This document shows, piece after piece, positions 34,849-46,827 of a stretch of 64,000 nucleotides of DNA. Position numbers and translations under genes: made by a program. The stretch is from Moringa oleifera (Eukaryota > Streptophyta > Magnoliopsida > Brassicales > Moringaceae). Below the pieces are notes generated by a model. It was given only the letters and a program-made list of their open reading frames with translations. It was not told the origin of the DNA and made no database searches. The first letter of the stretch is position 1. Each line of letters begins with the position of its first letter. Location of the stretch: NCBI GenBank assembly GCA_021397835.1, contig JAJFZO010000631.1:496001-560000 (forward strand). Direction: 5' to 3'.

Positions 34849-36529
34849 GGTTACATGGTTTTAATGAATGAAAATGTTTTGTTTTCTTTGAGAAAATAAA
34901 GATGACTCAAGGGATCAATCTTTATGTTCTCTAATGAAATTGTTTAGGAAAAAAATGATTTGTTTTCTTTCAAAAAAAGAAGAGTAATCTTTCATACTCT
35001 TTAAAAAAAAAAATTTAAAAAACCAAACAAAATATGTTTTGATTCTTTTGAGATTAGGAAGATGTCTCAAGGGATGAGTCTTTTTATTCTCTAACAAAAA
35101 TTATTTTTAAAAAAAGGAAAATATTTTGTTGTCTTTGTACGAACTACATCTATTTCTATTTCTAATTAATAGGAATAAAAATTCAGGTTTAATATGCCTC
35201 AATATTAATTCTTTAAAAAAATCAAGAGAAGTTAATTATTCTTTGGTATTCATTTCAAGAAAATATTAACATATTATTATCGCATTCATATAAATCATAA
35301 AAAGATTTATGAGGATTAAAGGTGACAAGGGTGAGACTTCATATTCTTCATGATAAAAAAAAAAAGTTTTTGATTTTGGATTAAAGGTAGAACAAAGATG
35401 AAGTCTTTATACTCTACATAAATTATAAATAATGATTTCATGTTTTCCATTCATACATTTTTGGTATTCAATTTCTCTTTATCATCACAAATTTCTTATA
35501 AGAATCAATTTTAAACATAAAATAAATTCAAAACTGAGAAATAATCATGACTAATTGAAAGACTAGTATAGCTTTTATATTCTTATTTTTGTTATTATTT
35601 ATCTGAAAAATGGTTCTTAGAAAATAAATAGGTTTTAGATGCCCAATCACACTGTAAAAAGGATTAGTGGCGATTTTTCATTTTTGTTTTACTATTTAAT
35701 TTTTTTAAAAAAATCAAACTAAGTTAACCTGAGCTTCTTTTATACGAGTTTTTTCATTACGATAGTATTATGTTGGATTAATCTTAGATGATATGAGCCT
35801 TACTTTCAACTTATGAATTGCATCTGTGATGTTCAAAGGTTTTTTTTTAATTATTTCAATGACGATTATGTAATTTGCATATTCAGTGAATTAGCTTCAT
35901 ATACGAATTTTAGTAGTTGGATGGCAGTAATATGTATTTGGTAATGGTATTTGTATGACATTATAAGTAGTAACAAGATGTCTATGTAAATGTATCTAAC
36001 CTTTTTAGTTGTTTGTCCCCCTAGAATCATTTCACAAAAAGGATTTAGTTCTTGCTCAAAGGCCACTTGGCAGGTTTTCCCACCTTTTTGTTTGATAAAA
36101 GCCTTAGGTTAGGCTTAGGTAAGCTCGTAGTAATGTTTAACAATAATGTGGAAATTTTTGGCAATATGGTAAGGGTATTTGTCAAACAACATATTCAAAA
36201 AATTCCAAAGATGTAATGTACATACTATGAATGAGTTTGACAAATTCTAACATTGAAAACCAACTTAAATTAGCAAAATAAAAAAATCCCTTAGTTAATT
36301 CAACTAATACAAAGACCCACCAATGTAATATTTACTTCCTTAAACCTTTTAGCTAACTAAAATACACCATAAACATCAAACTTACACAGATCATGTACAA
36401 TTTGCAACCAAAATTCATATACTAAATTCATATTTCGAGTACATCAATTCAATTATGCTTAATAGTAGTTAGCAAATCACTTCCAATGTTTGGTCCTTTT
36501 AATGGTAATTAATTGTCACTTCATATCAT
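34849..36529. other. Non-coding AT-rich stretch
   Basis: 34850-35130 has three diverged phrases of the type GACTCAAGGGAT-AGTCTTTATGTTCTCTAA. Otherwise nothing recognised. The short open frames are accidental. Confidence 0.5.
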
Positions 36530-37080
36530 TTTGATCAATTTAAGGTTTGCTTGTAGGGGTTATAATGTTATTGATTGTTAGTACTGATGTGTCCATTGTT
36601 GTCATTAGTGCATAAGAAGCTGCTATTAATTGTTGGTCTGCTAGGTGGTCCTAATAAATTATTAGAGATTACAATAGCCCTATTGGAGGTTTTTTCCTCT
36701 CTTGTCATTGCTATTGGTGGTGTTAAAGCTCTAATAGTTGGAAATATAGTTTTTGTTATGTTTGTAGGTTTGTGGAGATGACTTAAATGCTCTTATTATT
36801 GGGGGTGTTCCTACTTTAGTTATGGGTCTATAAGGTGGCATATGCTGATGTTAGGGTAGTTTATATTGATTCTAGGTTGCATTTACTTTATGATGTCATA
36901 TCGTATGATGTAAGTAAAGGCTTTGTATTGGCAAATGCTATTCTAGATGCGACTGGCTTTGGTGGCCATATGTAAGAGGTAAGTTCTTTCGGTGATTGTG
37001 ATGATGTTGATGTGAGTGGCATTAGGGCTATCTCATATGCCAAAAATTGATGCTCCATATGTCAGTGACAATTTGTAAGA
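36530..37080. other. GTT/GGTG-rich unassigned stretch, possible decayed coding sequence
   Basis: It has less A+T than its neighbours and many valine, glycine and alanine codons on the plus strand (68-codon frame at 36575-36781), or Thr/Pro/Asn codons on the minus strand. No motif was recognised. It may be the low-complexity start of a CACTA-type second gene, but I cannot support that. Confidence 0.3.
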
Positions 37081-37089
37081 TGTTGATGC

Positions 37090-37560
37090 TCAAGCTCATT
37101 AGAAAAAATCAAAATTTTTTAACGAAAATTCTAATGGAAATCTTTTTTTTAAAAGAAAAAAGTGTTGAAAATCAAAATTTTTAGAAAAATGGATTTCATT
37201 TTAAAATATCAATGAAATTCCATAAATTTTTTATTAAAAAGTAAAAAATATATTAAATTTTTTTGAAATAACATTTATAATATTAATATTTCCATGGTCA
37301 AATTTATATTGAAATCCTTCAAAATTCCAATGAAATCTTTATTATGAGAACTAATATTTACAATTAATTAAATATGAAAAATTAAAATAATATTTTAATA
37401 AATATTTTAAATATGATTATTCCATTGAAATTTTGTAATAAAAATTATTTTTTATTGAATTTAAAGATTCCATTGAAAATGTTTCATTGAAATTCTTAAT
37501 TAAATTTAAAATTTTCACGAAAACTATTTCATTGAAATTTTTAAGGAAACAATAAAGTGT
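37090..37560. repeat. Array of 'TTCCATTGAAAT' motifs
   Basis: ATTTCATTGAAATT, TTCCATTGAAAT and their complements occur about ten times in under 500 bases. This resembles the subterminal palindromic array of another decayed CACTA-type element. No terminus was found. Confidence 0.5.
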
Positions 37561-38053
37561 ATTTTGAATTTTAATTAAAAATTGAACTAAAAAAACATTG
37601 TTGAAATTTTAAATTAAAACAAAAGATTATTTATTTATTTAATAATTTTATTATGAATATATACTTTTGATTATTTATAAATAATCTTTAAATAATAATT
37701 TAATTCCTAATTTAATTTTAATTAATTAAATAAAGATTTAAAAATTATAATTATCAAATAAACAAAAAACACAAATAAAAAATTGGACAAACAATACAAA
37801 TTATTGTATATTAGTGCTTGAAATGTTAATTTACATATCCAATATAAGATGCACTATTTGAGAGGAACACAGGCCAACATTCTTTTTCTTCTTGTCTTTT
37901 TTCGGCTTCCTTTGGCTCCCTATAGAAGAAGAACAGGTCCATTTAAAAATTGAAGATGGAAGAGAAAACAAGGATCAGTTTGAAAAAAGTAGTAACCATT
38001 GCAACTAGCAAATGATACTACCAAAGTATCTTTTCAAAAATTTAAAGTTAAGT

Positions 38054-38056
38054 ACT
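38054..38056 (+). repeat. Target-site duplication ACT, left
   Basis: Identical to 51129-51131 directly beyond the other end of the element. Confidence 0.85.
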
Positions 38057-38086
38057 CACTACAAGAAAAATGGGATTATTTCACAC

Positions 38087-38290
38087 AGGATAGTTCACAG
38101 TTTTAATAACAACTGTGAATAAAAGAATTTTATTCACAGTTGTTATTAAAACTGTGAACAAAGTTTTCTTTTATTCACAGTTGTTACTAAAACTGTGAAT
38201 AAAAGAAAACTTTGTTCACAGTTATGCTTATAACTGTGAACTAAATACAACTTTTATTCATAGTTATGTTTATAACTGTGAACAAAAGAG
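38087..38290. repeat. Left subterminal repeat array, block 1
   Basis: Alternating TTATTCACAGTT and AACTGTGAATAAA (or AACTGTGAACAAA) units, forming nested hairpins such as the one at about 38128-38200. The same motif as at the right end. Confidence 0.9.
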
Positions 38291-38374
38291 ATGTGCACCA
38301 TTGAATTTTTTTGCCTCTGTTACAGGTCTTCCTTTCTTTTCTTCTTTCGTTTCTTCAACCCCCTCCTAAACCAG

Positions 38375-38916
38375 AATGAGCTGCTGTTTGCCAAAATCGA
38401 GTACATGCAGAAGAGGGTAACTCTATGCTCATAATCCCCTTAAATTTTTAATATGGTACCATAGTTTAAACAAGCATATTGAGTTTCCATTGATTCTGCC
38501 ATTGAAAATCATTTCGGTAGCTTCACGTCTGAATTTGAAAATTAGTGTCAACTTATAACCTGCAAATGTTTTCTTTCTGTCTCATTGAAACCATTCATGG
38601 GTGCCTTACAGGAAATTAACTTGCATAACAATAACCAGCTTCTCCGAGCAAAGGTATTCTCTCCCTCTTTCTCCCTCTCTTTCTCTTCTGTTTTTGCATC
38701 TTTTTGTGATTTTTCAATGGATATATATATATAAGCAGATATTTGAAAATAAGAGGAACCAGCAAAACATGAACTTGATGCCAAGAGGAGGTAATTAACT
38801 GTGAGGTCATCCAATCTCAATCCTTTGATTCCAGGAAATTTTTTCAAGTTAGTGCATTACAACCCACAAATCATCACTACTCACGCCAAGATCAGATGGC
38901 CCTTCAGTTAGTGTAA
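38375..38916 (+). pseudogene. Captured AGAMOUS-clade MADS-box gene fragment (K-domain to C-terminus)
   Basis: The source is a C-function floral MADS-box factor. Three coding pieces with introns intact: 38375-38416 (42 nt) reads NELLFAKIEYMQKR; 38612-38653 (42 nt) reads EINLHNNNQLLRAK; 38739-38916 begins IFENKRNQQNMNLMP and, after a +1 frameshift at about 38795, reads EVIQSQSFDSRKFFQVSALQ then ending RQDQMALQLV and TAA. In AG-clade proteins the same blocks are NELLF-x-EI-YMQKRE, LHN-N-LRAKIAE, MNLMPG and the terminal AG motifs QPTNHHYS-RQDQ-ALQLV. The 42-nt exon lengths are those of MADS exons 5 and 6. Donor and acceptor dinucleotides are present (introns 38417-38611 and 38654-38738), and a further donor GTAAGT overlaps the stop. 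Neither the MADS domain nor the first part of the K-domain is included. 38917-39280 may be the gene's last intron and 3' flank. Confidence 0.93.
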
Positions 38917-39280
38917 GTCCCACAGATGTTCTGCAATTATAAAGAAGTAAATCCAACCAAAGATATGCTGTAAAGTTAAGCCAAACCATGAATTCATTCC
39001 AAACGAATTAAGAGGATCCAGTGCTCCAGGTTTGATTAATGGAGCTGTAAACAAGATACGTACTCTCTGTAGGTGTTCCCTTGACAAAGCTTAAGAGGTA
39101 GGGACCAACAGTGGGGCAGAATTGCTTCAAGTTTAGCATGCTGGCTTCCCCTTGAAAACTTGACTTATTTTTCCATGTTTCACTGCTACTTAATTAATAA
39201 ACGGTCAAAAACATGGTCAATATGCTTAATATGTTCAACTTGTTAAAATACATAAGAATTAGGCTTGAATTATAGAAGTG
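38917..39280. other. Probable 3' flank of the captured MADS-box fragment
   Basis: Non-coding, higher in G+C than the rest of the element, continuous with the end of the AG-type coding sequence. Whether it is last intron, 3' UTR or another captured piece cannot be told. Confidence 0.4.
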
Positions 39281-39287
39281 GTAACAA

Positions 39288-39364
39288 GTACACGTGTACA
39301 TTGTGTAGCTTATTGAGATGGAAGTCATGCCCTCTCTAGAAGGTGATGAGAACATATATAAAAA
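39288..39364 (+). promoter_or_regulatory. Putative promoter of the transposon genes: G-box palindrome and TATA box
   Basis: GTACACGTGTAC at 39288-39299 is a perfect 12-base palindrome containing the CACGTG G-box. TATATAAAAA at 39355-39364 is a strong plant TATA box, 56 bases further on. The transcript would start near 39390, run through the second subterminal block and reach the splice donor at about 39763, upstream of the transposase gene on the same strand. No transcript evidence is available. Confidence 0.55.
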
Positions 39365-39557
39365 GCGAATCCCTCTGCCGCCTCACAGCAATAGAAGGAA
39401 AAGGATGCTCATGCACGCCCACCACCACTAAGCCGAAGTTATAGTCAACCTTCCTCAGCCCTCCCCCTTCTCTCGGGCGCTTTCTTTTTTTGGTGAAGCT
39501 GTGAATCCATGTGCAAGTGAATGAAAGAGCCAGTGATAGTGAGTGAATAAAGGCACC

Positions 39558-39690
39558 AACCATTATTCACAGTTTCAGCCATAACTGTGAATAAAGGGTT
39601 TTATTCACAGTTCTGGCAGTAACTGTGAACAAAGCTCTACATCTTTTATTCACAGTTATGGCTATAACTGTGAACAAAGCCTTGCATCTT
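39558..39690. repeat. Left subterminal repeat array, block 2
   Basis: Four to five units of TTATTCACAGTT / AACTGTGAATAAA, the same motif as block 1, separated from it by the 1.25-kb segment that holds the MADS-box fragment and TATA box. Confidence 0.88.
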
Positions 39691-42600
39691 ATCCAGAAAC
39701 ATCGACAAATTCATTCATTCATTCTTTTTCTCCAATTACTCAAACATTTCTTCGATTCTTCAGGTAAGAAATGCACACTGTGAGGAGAGCCTCTCCGGGC
39801 TGTAGATGTGCAAACCAAACATTCGATCGGTCCTAACTATTTACATTGAACGGATTAAGAGTGTGTGCAGTGTTGCTTGCTTTTGGGTTCCACATCTCCT
39901 CCCCTTTTTTCGGTAAGTTTAATCCTTTTTCCTGAAATATTGTGCTCATCTTTTTTGTTAAAATGCAAAAATTATTGTTCCTTGATTTTTGGCTTTTAGT
40001 TTCATTATTTTTAAGCTCAAATTTGGATGTGGTTTTCCTCCCTTTGGGATTCTAGATATATGCATGGTTTCATTTTCATCAGGATTTTAGATCTATTTTG
40101 AGGTTCAAAATATTTGTTAAGATCCAAGATTTAGATGTATGGGTTCCCGAATGTGGGATGAGAGTTCTTGGGTGAGGAGTTCTAGATCTAGGCTGAGAGT
40201 TTCAGATCTGGGTGAGAGGAGTTCCAAATCTGGGTTGGTGTTCTAGATTTAGGCTGAGTGCTTCGGATCTAGGGTAGAGGAGTTCCAGATTTAGGCTGGG
40301 GTTCTAGATCTAGGCTGAGTGTTTAGATCTGGGTGAGAGGCATTCTAGATCAGAGCTGGGGTTCTACATCTAGGCTGAGAGTTTCGGATCTGGGTGAAGG
40401 GTTCCAAATCTGGGTTGGGGTTCCAGATTAGGTGAGGGGTGAGGGGTTCCAAATCTGGGTGAAGGGTTCTAGATCTAGACTGGAGTTTTCAAATCTGAGT
40501 GAGGGGTCTGAGGGTTCCAGACCTGGCTGAGGGGTTCCAGATCTGGATGGGGATTCTAGACCTAGGTGAGGGGTCTGAAGGTTTCAGATCTGGGTGAGGG
40601 GTATCAACTTGGGGCTCTAGATTCCACATCTATGTTAGAGGTTCCAAATCTAGGTGCACAACTTTAGATATAGGCTAAGGATTCTAGATCTGAAGTCCTA
40701 TTTTAGATCTGTACTGGGGATTCTAAAACTGTCTGCAGGGCTTCAAATATGGGCTAGGGATTTAATATCTTCGTTGGGATTTCAAATATGTGTTGGGAGT
40801 TTCAAATTTAGGCATGAGGTTTTTAATCTAGGTTAGAATTTCATATCTATGCCAGATGTTCTAAATCTGGTTCAAGGTTTTAGATTTTGGCTAGGTATTC
40901 TAGATCTTGGTTGAGATTTTGGACGTATACTAGGATTTTCATATCTAGGTGCAAGGTTTTAGATTTGGGTTAGAGATTCCAGATGTTGGTTAGGATTTCA
41001 AAGCTTGAGGGTTCAAAATTTGGGTTCAAGATTTAAATTTGGCCTAAGGATTCCAAACCTGTGCTGGGGATTGTAGATATGGGTGCAAGTTTCTACTTCC
41101 ATTAAGATTGTAGATCTAGGCGTGGTTCTACTTGTATCATGGTTTCACATCTGAGTTAGGGATTTCAAATTTATGTTGGGGGTTCCAGATTTATGATAAG
41201 GGTTTTAAATTTGGGTGCGAGGTTTTACTTTCATTAGGGTTACAAATCTGGACATGGTTCTACTTCCATCGAGGTTCCAAATCTAACAGATCAAAATGTT
41301 GGCCTTCACTGATTGCAACAAAGGAAGATGTGGTTCTACTTTTATCCGGGTTTTAGATCTAGCTGATTAACATATCTTTTAAGTTTTTGTAAGATTAATC
41401 TTTTGTCCCCAATTTATAATTACTTTTTTTCTTTTTATTAGTATAAGCTTTTATGGTTTTTTGTTCTTTTCCAGCTATTGGCATGGCTCTTCTTCAGCAA
41501 ATATGACCAAAAGGGAGTTTTGTGGACCTTGATTTAAGTTTGCTTCTCGAGAAATTTTTAATAGCAAGTGAACTATCATGCAGCCTAAATTAGAGCATAA
41601 GATAAATCATTATCTAAAGTAAAAGGCAAATGAAATACTCATGGTTTAATATTCAGTATTATGTTATAAATAAAGTATTAAGCAAATAATAGTAATGTAT
41701 GTAACAATCAAGGAGGAAGAATCTGTAACTTTTTATATTTTTGTTTTCAATTCATTTACTTTTTGTTTATATATAAATACAAAATTGCATCGATCCACTT
41801 GTTCCTATACAAATACTTTTCCAGTATATTGAGTAACTTCACACTATGACATTGAAAAATCAAATGTCACCATAAGAAAGAAAAATATCCCAATCAGTAT
41901 TATTTCTCATGAATAATGGTAGCATGAGAAAAAGTTTCTAATAATACAAAAGAAGTGTAGGATGAGATTTAAATTAATTATTATAATTATTGATTGTAAC
42001 AAATTAAAACATTTCATAACTTATAGATTATAAAGATTTACAAATTTATCTAAAGACTTTATATGAAATGATGATTGGTTATTTGTTAAAATATTTTAAT
42101 AATTTAATTTTTTGAGATTTTCTAATTACATTTGTATTTTTGTAATGATTATTAAAAATAAAATAGCAATAATACTTACGATGATCATCATTAAATAAAA
42201 AAAATTTGTAATGATAGTGACCAAATTTGAGAAATTTGTTTCAATAGAGGAGATTATTATATGATCCTCAATTTCATATGGGCAGAAGTCCAAGACTAAT
42301 ATTATTAAAATATTAAATTTTATTATTTTTATTTATATAATAAATATTTAAATTTGGTTTGATCATAATTGCAATTTTTGGATGATATTATTAATTATAT
42401 GATTTCATTTAGAGTTTTGTTAGTAAACATAGTTGATCTTTTATTTTCAATTTTTTGAATATTCATTTTTTCTTAAAAAAGTTGACATCTTAAAAAATTT
42501 AGCAATTGTGATTAATAATAAGTTAATTAGAAAAATTATTACTGAAACATGATTTGTGTTTTTGCAGGAGAAGATAGCATTGCAAGCTAATTGGGGAATC

Positions 42601-43299
42601 ATTATTAAGGTAAGCATTATTTTTTTACAAAATTTTATTTAATTGATTTTTTAATTTAATGTAAATTTAAGTTATACTTGTGCAATTTTACATTTAAAAT
42701 TTATTTCACCAATTAGTAAAAAAATTCATTTGTGTACCATGTTAGCGCATCATGCTTAGTAAAAAAATTCATTTGTGTACAATGTTAGCGCATTATGCTT
42801 AGTAAATATAACCTTAGATACCGTTTTAGAATTATAAATGAATATTTTATTATAATCCACGTGTATAACATGTGGATTAAATAAAAATTTTCATTTATAA
42901 TTCTTTAATTATCCATTTTGGACAGTTTGAAAATGCAATATTTATGTATTGCATATGATGTATAAATCTTGATTCATTTTATTTCATAATGAATTTCGAG
43001 TAATATATCCTTTGTTCTTCGGGTACATACTAGTGGATATTTATTGGTGTTTTGATTTGAAGAAAAAAACACTAAAAAATATCTACATAAGTCATGTACT
43101 TAAAGAACTATAGCGATACACTATCGAATTTTTTATGAAATTAAATGAAGCATGATTTATCATGTGCTCCACATAAATGTTGCATTTTTAAATGGTATAG
43201 GATCATCCTACCTGTAAAAATTGGTTGACATGCATATATATATATATATATTGATAGAATCAAGTTGATGTGCTAACATATGATGTGTTAAATATTAGA
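39691..43299 (+). other. Leader and intron region of the transposase gene
   Basis: TTCTTCAG|GTAAGA at about 39762 is a good splice donor. TTTTTGCAG|GAGAAG at 42567/42568 to ATTAAG|GTAAGC at 42609/42610 outlines a 42-nt non-coding exon. ATATTAG at 43298 precedes the transposase ATG. En/Spm-type elements have similar untranslated leader exons. 41380-42540 and 42620-43290 are AT-rich intron with nothing else visible. Confidence 0.5.
40130..41370 (+). repeat. Minisatellite with 'TTCTAGATCTGGGTGAG' core
   Basis: Over about 1.2 kb, phrases such as GTTCTAGATCTAGGCTGAG, GTTTCAGATCTGGGTGAG and GGTTCCAAATCTGGGTT recur every 20-35 bases. They are densest at 40150-40620, becoming more degenerate toward 41370. 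All read in the same orientation. It is G+C-richer than the rest of the element and lies in the presumed leader intron of the transposase gene. Confidence 0.88.
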
Positions 43300-46200
43300 A
43301 TGGACAAGACTTGGATGTTCGCTGATAGAAGGTCAGATGAGTACCATATAGGTGTAACTAATTTCTTAGAATATGCCATTTGAAATTCTGATAATCTTGA
43401 GCATGTTCGTTGTCCGTGCATTAAATGTGGTAATATGAAACGTTTGACTCCACGTGAGATACGAGATCATTTATTTGTTAATGGAGTTGATTTAAGTTAC
43501 AATAATTGGATATGGCATGGGGAAGCATGTCTTGATGGGTCTTCTACAAGTCGAAATGCTACAACTAATAAGGAGGTCGTCCAAGAGGAAGAAGTTGATA
43601 ACACTGTAGAGATGGTTCAAGATGCATTTGTAGAGTACAATGGTAATGCTAACCAGTTCATGAAGTTACTTAGTGATGCTGAGAAACCTTTATATTCTGG
43701 ATCATCAAAGTTCACGAAACTCTCTGCTTTAGTTAAACTTTACAATTTGAAGGCGAAGTACAATTGGTCTGACTAGAGCTTCAATGAACTTTTAAATTTG
43801 ATATCTGAAATGTTGCCAGAGAATAATGAAATGCCTACATCTATGTATGATGCCAAAAAAACATTAAATGCATTAGGCATGGAGTATCATAAGATCCATG
43901 TATGTCTGAATGATTGCATATTATATCGAAAGGAGTTTGAAAATGAGATTCAGTGTCCAACTTATGGTCTTTGTAGATGGAAAATAATGAAGAACAGTAA
44001 CAAGATCCAGACTGGGGTGCCAGCTAAGGTGTTATGGTATTTTCCACCAATACCTAGGTTCAGAAGAATGTTTATAAGCTTTGAAACATCGAAACATCTG
44101 ACATGGCATTCAAGTGAAAAAGAAGTTGATGGCCAGTTGAGGCATCCGTTGGATACACCATCATGGAAAATAGTTGACTATATGTGGCCAGAATTTGTAG
44201 CAGAACCAAGAAACTTAAGGCTTGCTATTTCAGCTGATGGGATTAATCCCATAGTACATTAAATAGTCGATATAGTTGTTGGCCAGTTGTTATGCTGACA
44301 TATAATTTATCACCATGGTTAACAATGAAGAGAAAGTTCATGATGTTAACACTATTAATATCAGGCCCTAAACAACCTGGTAATGATATAGACATTTACT
44401 TGGCACCACTCATAGAAGACTTGTGGATGTTGTGGGACATTGGTGTGAAAGTTTATGACGCGTACCAAAAAGAATCGTTCAACTTAAGAGCTATTTTGAT
44501 GTGGACTATTAATGATTTTCCTGCTTATAGTAATTTATCTGGTTGTACAGTTAATGGTTACAATGCTTGTCCTATTTGTGTTGAGAATACCAATGCAGTT
44601 CGTTTGCAGCACAGTAAGAAAATGTCATATATTGGACAAAGAAGATTTTTACCACGACATCATCCTTATCATAAACAGAAGAAAGCTTTTAATAGGGAAC
44701 AAGAATTTAGAGTTGCTTCACAACCATTAACTGGTGAAGAGGTCTTCTCTAAGGTTCAAAGTTTATCAAATTCTTGGGGGAAGTCGAAAAAACAACATCA
44801 ATGAAATAATGAAGATGTAGTTTCACAATGTTGGAAGAAGAGATCAATTTTCTTTGACTTACCATACTGGAAGTCCTTATATGTCAGACATGTGCTTGAT
44901 GTTATGCATATAGAAAAGAATGTATGTGATAGTCTTGTAGGCACATTACTTAATATTGCGGAAAAATCAAAGGATGGGGTAGCAGCTAGAATGGATCTAC
45001 AAGAAATGGGATTAAGGTATGAATTGGTACCACAACATCACAATAATCGTACATTTTTACCACCTGCATGCTATTCATTGTCGAGAGATGAAAAAAGGAG
45101 ATTTTGTAAAGTGCTCAGTGAGATTAAGGTGCCAGATCGGTATTCTTCAAACATAAGAAATCTTGTTTCTATGGATGACTTAAAGCTATATGGGTTAAAT
45201 TCGCATGATTGTCACACTTTAATGCAATAACTCTTACCTGTTGCTCTACGAACAGTGTTACCGAAACATGTCAGATATGCTTTAATTAGACTTTGCATGT
45301 TCTTCAATTCGTTATGCCAAAAGGTGGTAGATATTTCTAAGTTAGATGACATCCAACGTGAACTTGTGACAACACTATGTGTATTAGAAAAGTACTTTCC
45401 TCCTAGTTTCTTTGATGTTATGGTTCATTTAACTGTTCACCTAGTTAGAGAAGTAAAACTATGTGGTCCTGTATATTTGAGGTGCATGTACCCATTTGAA
45501 AGATACATGAAGGTGTTGAAGGGTTATGTTCGAAATCGTAACAGGCCTGAGGAATGTATCGCTAAATCATACATTGCAGAAGAGACACTAGAATTTTGTG
45601 CAGATTATTTATCGAATATAGATTATGTTGGGATTCCTCTAAGGAAGAATGTATTTGATTATTCAACTCAAAATGGAAGACCTTTAGCTGGTGGATGGAT
45701 TGAACAAGTGTCCCATGATCTTCTTCAACAAGCCCATTTATATGTTTTAACAAATACAAGTGAAGTTCAACCTTACATAAGGTAATATTTATAACCCATT
45801 TATTATACCACATCAAAGACAATTTCAATTGTTTACATGAATTGTTCTTATCATGCAGTGAGCATTTAAACCAATTAACTGTTGATAATCCCATGAAGTC
45901 AAAAAGACGAAAGTGGTTGCATGATGAGCATAATCGCACCTTCATCAATTGGTTGCGCACACGGGTAAGAATCTTTACAAGTCCACCGTTAAGTTTTATG
46001 TGTCCATAATGGTTGATCTAAATTATTTATTGTAGGTTGGGTATCAACTTTCATCTTCTAATCATAATATCTCATCAGCTTTACGATGGATTGCTCATGG
46101 ACCTCAAGTTACAGTAATCAAGTATCCTGGATACATCATTAATGGTTGTCGTTTTTACACAAAAGAAAGAGACAACTCAAGAGTGCACCAAAACAGTGAA

Positions 46201-46668
46201 GTCACTTTAATTGCTAATACGATGCAAATTTCAAGTGCAAAAGATAAAAATTCAGTATATGGTGACATGGTATTTTATGGGGTAATACAAGAGATATGGG
46301 AGCTAGATTACAATTTATTTAGAGTCCCAGTTTTTAAATGTGATTGGATTGAGAATAGTCATGATGTTAAAGTTGATGATCTAGGAGTTATTCTTGTTGA
46401 TCTTAATCGGATTGGGCATAAAAATGATCAATTTATTCTAGCTTCACAAGCGAGACAAGTATTTCATGTTGAAGATCCAATCGATACAAAATGGTCCCTT
46501 GTAATGTCAACACCTCGAAAAGACTTTAATGAAGAAGATGATTTGGGTGACATTAGTCTGGATCATATGCCTTTTTGTAATAATTTACCATCTGTTGAAC
46601 TCTTCGATCAAATAGACAACAATGCAGTTACATATGCTAGGGAAGATGGTGAAGGATTATGGGTTTGA
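43300..46668 (+). pseudogene. CACTA transposase (TnpD-like; Transposase_21 family), multiply interrupted
   Basis: It catalyses element excision and insertion in active relatives. It starts MDKTWM, the hallmark of the Transposase-associated domain, with the CPCIKC and HLFVNG motifs at about 43410-43480. The Transposase_21 core follows: TWHSSEK, FDxDPRN-equivalent PRNLRLAISADGINP, SRYSCWPVV, then NDFPAYSNLSGCTVNGYNACP at about 44512-44575. CWKKRSIFFDLPYWKSL leads to VRHVLDVMHIEKNVCDSL at about 44890. DUF4218 follows (FFDVMVHLTVHLVREVKLCGPVYLR; MYPFERYMK), then DUF4216 at about 46180-46510 and an acidic tail. Introns: 45782-45858 and 45965-46035. Lesions: TGA 43381, TAG 43774, frameshift and TAA at about 44258-44262, TGA 44802, TAA 45228. 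The start is fixed by MDKTWM directly after an AG acceptor. Confidence 0.95.
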
Positions 46669-46827
46669 CTAATATGATAAGTAATGTTAAACTTTACATA
46701 TGCCTTATAATTTTTTTTATTTCTTTTGTTGAAGTAAGTTTTTACATGTTAGTTTTCATTGCTTTCAACTTTATGTGTTTTTATGAATATCTATTGTTAA
46801 TTTGCTGGTATTTAATTTGCAGATTTA

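Noticed and set aside
38548..38847. 99-codon minus-strand frame
   Set aside because: It is the antisense shadow of the captured MADS-box exons.
39336..39563. 75-codon minus-strand frame
   Set aside because: Overlaps the promoter-like segment on the other strand. Arg/Ser-rich with no motif. Could be captured DNA but not supported as a gene.
45562..45960. 132-codon minus-strand frame
   Set aside because: Antisense shadow of the transposase DUF4218-DUF4216 exons.
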